Positions 1 through 9,149 of a DNA stretch of 32,871 nucleotides are shown here, one piece after another. The notes under the pieces are model-generated. The model saw only the letters and a program-made list of their open reading frames with translations. It ran no database searches and had not been told where the DNA came from. The stretch is from Cristatella mucedo. Taxonomy: Eukaryota > Bryozoa > Phylactolaemata > Cristatellidae. Made by a program: the position numbers and the translations under genes. The stretch is from NCBI GenBank assembly GCA_009760855.2, contig WPIO01000520.1, positions 1 to 32,871 on the forward strand, written 5' to 3'. Position 1 is the stretch's first letter; each line of letters opens with the position of its first letter.

Positions 1-1440
1 ATAAATCAATCAAAACTGGAGGTGGAGTTGCTATTATCGTGCACTCGAAATTCAACTTCAAGCCATTTTTCGGTACCCTCGAAGCAGTCTTTTGAATCAA
101 TTGTCTTGGTCTCACCCGAAAACAAGCTACCGATAGTGGCAGTAGTCTATCGCCCACCAGGTACCAAATCCTCCTTTATCTCAGATTTCTCCGATCTCAT
201 TTCGATTCTGTGTGCAAGAAATCGATCCTTCCTCGTAATGGGTGATTTCAACGTTCACTTTGATAAATTATCTGGCGCTTTCAGCACCGAATTTCGTGCA
301 TTGACTGACTCATTGTCTCTCGTGGCTCATGTGCATGGCCCTACCCACATCAAGGGTCACACACTCGACCAGATTTTTCTCATATAACCGCACGTTGTCA
401 TCACCAATTATTACCAAATCATGCTTATCTGACCACATGCAGATCTCATTCAATCTACAGTGTGTGCCCACATCCTCTCTAAAATAACCTGTGAATCACG
501 AAAACCTCAAGACCCTTGACATCGATGCTGTCCGTGCGAGAATATCTGCTTCACCTCTGCTGCTCAATCCTCCCTCCGATCTGTCATCATTGGTAGATAG
601 CTTCAACACGACACTAGCAGACACGCTAGACGAGTTTGCTCCTCTGACAAAGCGCACTGTGCGCCCCCGCCCAGACGGCCTATGGTTTACCGCAGACATT
701 AAACTAGCCAAGTCGACTAAACGAAAGCTTGAAAAAAAGCATACAAAAGATCCGGACTAACTGTCCATCAACAGGCATATGAAGACCTTCTTATGGCGCG
801 TCTGTCGTGAGCGTCGCAGTTGCCACATCACTCCACTTCTCGCCGACCTGCACTGGCTACCAGTCAAGCAACGGATTGACTTCAAGGTTTTGTCGCTCAC
901 TTTTAGGTCCGTTCATTCTATGGCTCCAGCCTATCTGTCAGATATACTACCCCATCAGGCTAAGCATCGTACCACCCGCTTTTTCGGAATCCAACAGTCT
1001 ATAAGTAGGGGCCTCTAAACAAACCTTAAAGTCCTTGTTGAGACCGTCGTGGCATTATGAGGTTCCGAGTCGTGCTCCCAAAGCCTGGGAACCGCCCTCC
1101 CGACCTTGGGGCCTTCAAAACTCCCCTGACCTGACCACATTTAAAAGGAACCTAAAAACACACCTATTTATGACAGCATTTAGTGGTTCCCTGTGATTCG
1201 TCCTTGATGTGCTTATGCGTGCTGACACTAGTGCATTCTGCCACTACCACAATTTGCATGCATGACCTGATAGCATTTCACCCCAACCAATGACCATGTC
1301 GGTTGTTTTTCAAGCAAGTGCATTTTACTTGACCGCTTCAATTGCATTTCACTTTTACGGCCAATGTTAAAGCGCCTAGAGGAGATTTGAGTTTCTCTGA
1401 GGTCGGCTTTATCAAGTGACGTTAATATTATTATTATTAT
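1..1440 (+). mobile_element. L2-like LINE, internally deleted, 3' end intact
   Basis: Relic of a non-LTR retrotransposon. At 22-387 the translation shows the C-terminal part of an apurinic-type endonuclease (VVYRPPG, then MGDFNVH, then LDQIFL). Another frame at 491-795 carries the linker before the reverse transcriptase. At about 796 it jumps to the conserved C-terminal stretch LLADLHWLPVKQR, so the palm domain with the catalytic aspartates is missing and the copy cannot be active. The 3' untranslated region (about 1120-1370) leads into a hairpin tail with AAAGCGCC and GGCTTT arms and a run of ATT units ending at 1440. The 5' end lies outside the window. Family membership rests on the C-terminal motif and the tail; CR1 is the closest alternative clade. 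Confidence 0.85.
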
Positions 1441-2046
1441 TAAGCAACGGATTGACTTCAAGGTTTTGTCGCTCACTTTTTAGGTCCCTTCATTCTATGG
1501 CTCCAGCCTGTCTTGAGGATATACGACCACCAGCAGGCCAGCTCGGGGTGCCACATGGCCTTGCCGGAAGCCAACAGTCGAGAACTACGCTCGGACAAAC
1601 CTTAAACTCGCTGTGCTACAACGTGGAACATGCCGGAAGGGCTTCCTAAATGACCCCACAGCCGGGAACTCCCTCCACACCTGCATCCGGAACATGTTCC
1701 CCACGTGGGTGCGGGGGTCTGACCACCAAATTAAAAGAAGGACACTGAAAAACAACACCCACTATTTGTATGACAGCACTATTGGGGCCCTGTGAATATA
1801 TTTAAAAAAATTCCTGGGTTAGCTAAGTTCGGGGTGGGGGGTGGCATGGACACTGATTCATGCTGCCGACTAACCACAATTTGCATGCAAATGACCCATC
1901 GTGCATATCAACCCCTGAACATGTTATTCCAATTTGTGTTTTTCAAGCCTGATTTTACTTACGTATCTATTGCATATCAGCTTTGGCCGCAACTGTAAAA
2001 CTCCTAGAAAAGATTTGCGATTCTCGGGGATAAGGGTGCTTTAAAC
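1441..2046 (+). mobile_element. second L2-like LINE copy, 5'-truncated
   Basis: Starts exactly after the ATT run of the preceding copy with the same 'aagcaacggattgacttcaa' stretch found at 867, then follows its 3' end in degraded form: C-terminal coding remnant with stops, 3' untranslated region, and a decayed hairpin tail near 1997-2046. The two copies lie head to tail. No intact frame remains. Confidence 0.75.
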
Positions 2047-4660
2047 AAAACAGCGCATGTCAGGAGTAAATGTATTATTAATACTTGTTTCTGACAGATA
2101 TCTTGCTTGTTTTTGGCAAATTCCAGCTCTTCGTGTCACTCCAGTCGTTCAATACCAAGCGCTAGGTTTGGTCTTTAGTGCAAGGTACCGGTGCTTGAGA
2201 CCTTTCCAATCCAATCTTTCTTTCAGCTCTTACAACTGTACTCCCTTGTAGCATGATCTGAACATCATTCCTTGGTACATTAGTCTGGCTTCTTCATTTA
2301 ATAGAGACTCAATCATGCCTAGCATTAGGCAGAGATCACTCAGAGCAGAAAGAGCGTAGTTCTCGCTATGTCTGTTCCAGCAGGGTATACCTGGATTATC
2401 AGCTTGGACAATCGGGCTATCTTTGTTCCACAATGCCCCTGTACCCATGGACGTCATCGTCTTTACACAGTCTATTCTTGCCTACGTTCAAACACTGAAT
2501 CTGGTAAACTTAGGGCCCTGAAAAGCTGGTCCGTGCCATTGTTAAATCACATTTATGCTTAGTAACTTCCTGCTTCAGCTCCTACTGTGCGTGTCATAAA
2601 GGCAAAAATTAAAACAAAAAAAAATAAAATGCATCCGAGTGCATTTATAAAACAGGGCTTTTGTGTTGCTGTACAACATAAAAGAAAAAAATTCGGGCTA
2701 ATAGCTAGAGGCAATAGAATTAACACGGCCAAGCTAAATCCCTTCCTTTGGTGAAAATCTAGTCTGGAAATATTTAGCTCCAGTCACAGGTCATCCCGGC
2801 CGTGTCTGGGAGAGGCCAATGGAACTGGGTACATGCATAGACAGTTTTTCAGTTTCATGGATCTGGACAAAAACTCCTACAGCCAGAAGTAAACGTGAAT
2901 GTGTGTTTAATGTGGCATGCTCGGGGATAGGGGCGGAACAGTAAGGGTGTTACTTACACAGACCTGGTAGGGGATGCGGTCACTAAGGGGGTTAAAAGAG
3001 GAGGCGGCGCAAAATAAGTCGTCGGAGGCACTGAAATAACTTGCTTGGAAGTTCCTCTAATTACTTAGATAGCTGTATGTATCGATAAAGTAGCTGGGTA
3101 ACCGTGGGGGGGTACCGAATAGTCAGGAAAAAAGAGCAGGTTAAAAGAAAACTAAAAAACGGGTCATAACATAGTTAGTGAGCGCAGGGAGTATGCGAGA
3201 TCGCTGTGGTGTCCGTGTTTTTGGTCGTAATATAGCGTGCTGATTACTAGGGCATGCTGTGGGGCGCCAAACTAACCAAGCAACTTTTCATAAAATCTGA
3301 CACTATGCTGGTCCACCCCGATGCCATGGTTAGTCTTGTGCGGTTTCTCCGGGTATGCTTACAACGAACCATTCAATCGTGGCTCACTTGGAAGCAATTG
3401 GAAAGCTCGTATAGAGACAGAGGTTTGCGGCATGAGGGCATTTTATCAAATGTTTTACTAATATTATCATTATTATGTCCTTGTGATGCATCCCTGGGGG
3501 AAACCACCCTCCCTCTGGTGATCTCTGGTAAAGCATACAACCCGCATTATCCATGGGCTGGCTGGTTTGTAAGGCTCCAGTGAGCACGCTGGTGGACCAT
3601 AAAAAAAACAAAGATCCTTAACAGCAGCAGTTCCAGTTGCTCTGCTTCTGGTAGTATAAACTTCTCTTGCTCTTAGAAAACTAAATCAATCTCTATGAAA
3701 CGCAGAAAAATTCCGAGTAAAAGGGAGGGTAGTTGACCGTACTGACACTAATGAAGTCGTTTTTTTCTGATAATATCACTTCGTCCGATTTAACATATAT
3801 TAAGTAGTCGACAGATCTACCTATATCCTCACAATACTTGCGTTTGGGTTCTTATGTGCTGAAAAGCTTGGGTGGGGCTCTGACTGGATTTTCCTGATGG
3901 CTTACACAAGTTGGTTCAATTCATGTCCGTGAACGCTCCAGAGCTGACCTCATGTACTTCGAGTTGTAAAGCGTCTCAGCTCATACCTAGCCCTGGTTCT
4001 AAGTGCTGGCCGAGCCAATGCTTTGCGTGAAGTGTGCAGTTACATCCATAGGCCTTTTCCTCTTTAGACTAGGGCCTTGACCGGAATCCTGCTGAAGCTT
4101 AGCTCCGGATAAATGAGGATGCTGGGAATGGTAGTAAACCTTAGGCATGTGAGTTCACATTTTTGGAAGGCCTTGCCGCCCCAAAAACCAGCCTTTTCAG
4201 ATTCCCTAGCTTACTTTTGCTAGCCCGCCACGGCTGTGATTAAAGGGATTGCCAGGATTTGCCCTGCATGGCTGCTTTTCCAATCGATCCTTATTGACCA
4301 TGGCAGTTAGATTTCTAGGAGAGGGAACCTTGGTGCTGGATTTACTGCATTTTTTTACTTCAATGAAATCTGCCTAGTTTCATTTAGCTGTACCGTCAAT
4401 TATAATGAATGCACAAAAGATGAGAATCCATTGACGTGCACTTGTGCATTTGTGCTTTCCACGATGTAGGTAAGAGATGCTTTGTCTTGGTAGAGAGGCT
4501 AGAGTTGACATAGGAGCATGGCAGGATTGCTAGTGCCAATAACTAATAGGTCAGTGCATCATAGATGGGTCTTGTGATGTACCTTGTTAAGGCCTTGGCT
4601 GGCAGCAGTGGTCTCACTGCAGCAGCACGTTTGAGCCAATAATTTCTTATTTGGCAGTGT
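2047..4660. other. unassigned sequence, no supported gene
   Basis: About 2.6 kb with only short reading frames, none of which I recognise confidently. There is no tRNA-like region, tandem array or LINE tail. A (TA)n run at the right end belongs to the next SINE. A reading frame at 3254-3583 is discussed among the rejected items. Confidence 0.5.
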
Positions 4661-4820
4661 GTATATATATATATATATATATAATTCATTTGTATAGCGC
4701 CCCAAGAGAACTAAATCTCTAGTTAGGCGCTTCACATTTGCCTCAGGGATCGAGCCCACGACCTCAGCCAGACCGTGGTCGGGGCGAGCACCTTAACCGC
4801 TGGCCCAACCCAGGTCGGCG
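4661..4820 (-). mobile_element. SINE-A (tRNA-derived), reverse orientation
   Basis: Read on the minus strand it has a tRNA-like head with an A-box-like region (ggttaaggtgctcgcc), a B-box (gtgggctcgatccc), then a body ending in a hairpin with GCGCC and GGGGCGC arms, and an AT-rich tail that has become a (TA)n microsatellite at 4662-4682. Five copies of this family occur in the window. Confidence 0.85.
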
Positions 4821-5363
4821 CTGCCTGGATACCCCTTGCCAAAAGCTTAAGCATAATTTCCAAAGAAAGATAATTTAAATTCAGCAGGGAAATATTGCTG
4901 ATTCCCTTCTGACTCTCAATTTGACTTCAAAATTTATTTGTCCATTCGAAAATGGTGTAATTGCATTTATGATCGAGTACTGTTAAATTGGCAGTATTAC
5001 GACCTGTCTGTGCTGTGGTTAATTTTTTAAATTGGGTTTAGGTTTTTCCTTGCTGCCAGTATTCAAGCTCTCCTTTTGATTGACGGCTTGATCATCACAC
5101 CCACGGTTCTGGTAGACACGTCAGTAGCATTCGAATCATTTGACTTTTTCGAACGTTCTTGGACGTCACGATACCTTTGGTTTTGATGAGCCTCTTGGCG
5201 ATTCGAATTATACTATTCTCGTTATCAGCAATTAACGGTCTAGTTGAGCCACTGGGTCGTTTGGATCCCAGCACTCTAATCTTGCCCGTGCCTCAGCTGA
5301 CTGCACACATTTTCCAAGCCATCCTGAGCTGTTGCTTCAGTACTGATTAGTTTTTCCTGTTTT
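4821..5363. other. unassigned spacer between two SINE-A copies
   Basis: AT-rich sequence with no gene, repeat or RNA that I can support. A 63-residue plus-strand frame at 5159-5350 has no recognisable motif. Confidence 0.45.
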
Positions 5364-5499
5364 TATATAGATAATATATAATTCATTTATATAGCGCCCC
5401 AAGAGAACTTAATCTCCATTCAGGCGCTTCACGTATGCCTTGGGGCTCGAGCCCACGACCTCAGTCAGACCTTAGTTGGGGCGAGCACCTTAACTGCTA
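5364..5499 (-). mobile_element. SINE-A, reverse, truncated at its head
   Basis: Same body, hairpin and B-box as the other SINE-A copies. It is cut inside the A-box region at 'gagcaccttaactgct', only about 8 bases before the putative splice acceptor of the next exon. In that exon's frame the SINE supplies the stop codon TAA at 5491. Confidence 0.85.
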
Positions 5500-5506
5500 G
5501 TTGTAG

Positions 5507-6408
5507 CAGAGCAGCAGCCAGAGCTGCTCAACTTCGGCCCGGCCTCCAGCTGCTTCAAGGCGCCTGTCGAGTGCTGCGACCTGTCTGTGACGTCAGAGGG
5601 GCATCTGCTGCTGGCTGCAGGGCAGCACGGCCTGAAGGAATTCAGTCAGAGCGGCAGAGAGCTGAGCGTCTGGAAACCTGCGAGGCGGAGCGATGGAGGG
5701 AACGACGGGGTCAGAGCAGTGCAGTCCCTGCAGGACGGACGTGCTGCTGTAGCCTTCTCACAGCTCCTGCTGCTCAGGCGCAGCTCTGCTGCTGCTGCAG
5801 GGGACTCGCAGAGAACGTGGATCGAGGAACGACGTGTCGCTGTGCTGCCGTGGACTCCCAGGCTTCTATCCTCGCTCGGCGACCTGCTCGCTGTGACCCA
5901 GGGCTTGTGGACTTGGTGGCAGCCTGGCCGAGGGCTGCAGCTGAGCTCGGGGCAGCTGCTGCACAGCAACAAGTACGAGTATGACATACACAGTGTGGCT
6001 CTCACTGCTGCTGCTCTGGTCACTGCGAGCTGGGGCGAGGTGAAGCTGGACGATGGCAGAGAGCTGTACGTAGTGGACAGCTGCAGCCACCGAGGTGACA
6101 GACAATGGAGACACGAGCTGAGATGCGAGGAGAAAGCGATGGGCGTCTGTGCTGCAGACAGCATCGTGTACCTGGCTGTGATAGGGCTGCAGCAGGAAGA
6201 CAGTAGCAGGGACTGTGTGAGGGTGCTCTGTGCTGTGACTGGGCTGGTGCTGCAGCAGGTGCTCTCATGCAGCCGCCACGGACTGCAGTGGCCTTGGTGC
6301 CTGTCACTGGGCGGAGGACAGAGGACCGTGCTAGCCGTGCTGGGCGGGGACAATCAGACTGTGACCGTGTACCCTGCAGCAGCTGTTGCAGCTGAGAGCA
6401 GACGATGA
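5507..6408 (+). CDS. terminal exon of a putative beta-propeller protein
   Basis: Open frame of about 300 codons ending at TGA 6406-6408. I see no in-frame ATG near its left end; the exon is placed after the AG at 5505-5506 (ttgtag|cag), so the true start lies on an upstream exon. The translation alternates short hydrophobic strands and turns at roughly 40-50 residue spacing, for example SEGHLLLAAGQHGLKEFS near the left end, then blade-like segments around VALTAAALVTAS, GIVYLAV-type strands and LCAVTGLVLQQVLSC. That pattern resembles NHL/WD-type propeller blades, usually protein-binding scaffolds. There is no catalytic motif, signal peptide or membrane segment. The codons are rich in CTG and CAG. 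A truncated paralog lies at 22425-22919, and all gaps between the two are multiples of three, which supports real coding. The specific function is unknown; the fold is inference. Confidence 0.6.
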
Positions 6409-6521
6409 AGGGAAGGCAGCTGCAGCATTGCAGCTCTGGGAGGCAGCTACCTAGCGCTGCATGTCACTCAGCTTGTTATGACTGCCTGTCACGTACCTGT
6501 ACTCTTACCTTGTAGCGAATT

Positions 6522-6527
6522 ATTAAA
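6522..6527 (+). promoter_or_regulatory. poly(A) signal ATTAAA
   Basis: ATTAAA about 115 bases after the propeller stop codon. The paralogous locus has AATAAA in the equivalent place (23036), in a matching sequence context. Confidence 0.5.
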
Positions 6528-6611
6528 ATAATCCGTGATTTATCGACTCCAGCGACTTGTAGCACGAGCGCCAAGCACGAGCAGCTGTAGTCAGCTGCAG
6601 CAGCTTGTGGC

Positions 6612-6720
6612 ACTGAGCTGCTGCCAGCGTTCGGTCGACGTTACGTCCTGGCAGACGCTGCCAGGTAACGTCACGGAATACCAGACGGCTAGCAACCAAT
6701 CAGCTAGCTGACTGCTCCTT
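6612..6720 (+). promoter_or_regulatory. conserved downstream block with CCAAT and CRE-like sites
   Basis: About 200 bases after the stop codon. It contains gacgttacgtcc (a CRE-like near-palindrome), a second aacgtcac, and the CCAAT box in aaccaatcagctagctgac. The same order of sites recurs after the paralogous gene at 23150-23255 while the sequence between them differs more. It may be a promoter for a further downstream unit or simply duplicated flank. Confidence 0.35.
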
Positions 6721-6854
6721 GCTAAGCACTAGTCTGGCAGCTTGGTTCCCTCTAGGTTTTAGCAGACTAGGTAAATTTAAACCAAGTTAGCATAGCGTTC
6801 AGTACCACCCCCGGCTAGGTAGCATGCACTGAATCTTGCATGCCAAGCAAACAG

Positions 6855-7648
6855 GAGCGACACAAAACAAATTCACTTAGGCTATGGGGCAGGCGAACCG
6901 GAACTTAGGCGTCTTTCGCCGAGACTTAAGTAAAAAGAAAATGGTGCAAGGTTTTGGCTGGTAGTGACCATAACCGGAAGCGAGTTCCAGACCTTATGTT
7001 TAACCTTCCTTCCTAGGCTTCTGGAACCGCAAGAGTGTTTCTTACTTTGAGTCCCGTCACTTCCGGTGCCGAGGCGGCGGCGATCTAGGACGACAGAATT
7101 ACCTAGTCACGTAGAGCAACACAAAAAGCAGTTCACCGAGGCTATGAGGCACCAGTGGCTTCTCTTTTCTTAAATAAAACGAAAATGGGGCAAGCTTCTG
7201 CTGTAGTGCACTTTCAAGGCCGAGTTCCACACCAGTGGCTTCTCTTTTCTCGCACGGGGCTGCTTCTCTGTGGCAGATAAGGGCCAGACAGCAGCCACTC
7301 TCGCACGACGGCACATCTTTGACGACCAGAGCAGTTACCTGCAAGAGCAACCGCAATGACTGCCGGACATTCGTCAGAAAGCACGTCGGAAGTGCATATT
7401 AGCTTTTCATTTAATATCATATATTTGTATAATGCAATGCATACTATAAAATATGATAGTAGGCAATATTATATAGATATAATATAATTGGATCTCTCGT
7501 GGTCCGAAGATGGCCACAAGGAGGATATCTACGACTCCAACTCAAGCCGCCCAGATCTAGCGCAAGGCGAGATGCTTGGGCTTCTGGAACCGCAAGAGTG
7601 TTTCTTACTTTTAGTCCCGTCACTCCCAGTGCCGAGGCGGCGGCGATC
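6855..7648. repeat. compound local repeat, two interleaved modules
   Basis: Module 1 is at 6855-6953 and 7113-7206 (shared: cacaaaa, aggctatg, ggca, gaaaatgg, gcaag). Module 2 is at 7016-7085 and 7579-7648, 70 bp with only a few mismatches, starting ggcttctggaaccgc and ending gccgaggcggcggcgatc. Module 2 holds cgtcacttccggtgcc, a CRE-half/ETS-type arrangement common in housekeeping promoters. A short repeat accagtggcttctctttt occurs at 7151 and 7231. No gene is supported here. Confidence 0.7.
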
Positions 7649-7851
7649 GCCACGCCACCGCCGGTCAGCTGGCTGGCAGCCGCCGAAGCGCCGAGCGTCT
7701 GATTGGTGCTCTGCAGCTGCAACGGGTGCCGAGTCGTTCGCTGCAGACGCTCGTGCAGCCCAGTTCGTAGGCAGATTTGGACGACATAATTACCGAGTCA
7801 CGTAGAGCTTCCGGAAAATACAAGTTACGCTCCCTTTACCGGTAGCCAGAG

Positions 7852-7943
7852 AATAATAATAATAATAATTCACTTGACAAAGCGCCCTCAGAGAACTTAA
7901 TCTCTCTCTAGGCGCTTTACATTTGCTGCAAAGTGAAATGCAT
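7852..7943 (-). mobile_element. LINE 3'-tail fragment, reverse
   Basis: (AAT)n followed by cacttgacaaagcgccctca and the complementary arm ggcgctttacatttgctgca. It is the reverse complement of the terminal ~90 bp of the L2-like LINE (compare 19915-20010), with no coding part. Confidence 0.8.
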
Positions 7944-8253
7944 CGGTGACAGAATCGGTAAAAAGAATCGGTGTAAAACTATGCCGGAAGCGAAGCAACT
8001 TTTAAAATGTCTACGCGAACGTAGTCGCTGTTGAAGGAGGTGCGGAGTTTACTTTCCGGGGTTTCGAGTGCACGGCAGCGTCGCGACGAAGACGAATGAC
8101 GGATGGCGAAGCCCCCACAAACTTGTCGCGGGCGAGACGAAGACTGCACGGTACACAAGCGACACAGGTGACACAGGCTCGCGTGCGTTAATGCAGGTTT
8201 TGTGATAGTCGGGTATGTTGCTCCTGAGCACTAGACGTGAACAGAGAGAGACG

Positions 8254-8516
<263 letters not shown>

Positions 8517-8756
8517 AAACAGAGAGAGATAGCTGACATCGTCCACCCAGGCCGATGGGGTGGCTGTGAGTGAAAATACATGGCACAGGTACGGGGTCTT
8601 GGCCGGCGACTTGCACTGGGCTTGCGGAAAGACAATACAGCGCCCACAAAAATAACGATGCACTGATGTAAATATAAATAGCAAATTCTAGCGATCTTAT
8701 ACAAAACACAGAATAACTCTTGATGAATATGCACGAAATCCAAGTGTATGTTCAAA

Positions 8757-9108
8757 AGGGATATTAGACGACCGCATCGGCTCCACAGTCAAGTCTGCCT
8801 GCTTTCAGCTTCGTAACATTGCTGAAAATCGGGCTTCTATAGGCAGGGATACTGCATCTAAATTGATCCATGCTTTTGTGACAATCCGTCTTGACTTCAG
8901 TAACCCACTGCTTGCTGGCCTACCAACATGTGCAATCAGGCGCCCATCGCTAGTGTAAACCTGTGCAGCGAGGCTTGCCTGTCGTGAGTGTCACAGTTGC
9001 CATACCACACTGCTTCTCGCCTACCCATACTGGCTCTAAGTCAATCGGCTCATCAATTTTGAGATTTTTTGTCATCCACTTTTAGGTCCCTTCATTATTT
9101 GGCTCGGA
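8757..9108 (+). pseudogene. L2-like LINE reverse-transcriptase C-terminus, decayed
   Basis: In one frame the translation gives the typical stretch after the RT palm of L2/CR1 elements: STVKSACFQLRNIAENRAS, then FVTIRLDFSNPLLAGLPT. Stops and a frameshift follow, with a further match to the LINE 'tttaggtcccttcatt' near 9080. It is truncated at the left and runs out where the minisatellite begins. The same region appears as a shorter fragment at 24848-24933. Confidence 0.8.
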
Positions 9109-9149
9109 CCTTTGGATTCACCTGGGACCTTTGGAAACGTCGGGTGAAT

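Noticed and set aside
2230-2457. 75-codon minus-strand frame containing LSDLCLMLGMIESLLNEEAR
   Set aside because: Protein-like composition, but no recognised domain, paralog in the window or clear splice signals.
3254-3583. Possible HARBI1-type transposase fragment (LPLVISGKAYNPHYPW resembling the 'GDxAYPL..W' block)
   Set aside because: The similarity is one short stretch without the key aspartate and without neighbouring motifs; too weak to annotate.
5646-6353. 235-codon minus-strand frame opposite the propeller exon
   Set aside because: Antisense shadow of a GC-rich exon. Whole-codon gaps and the paralog comparison support the plus-strand frame, and the antisense frame has no motif.
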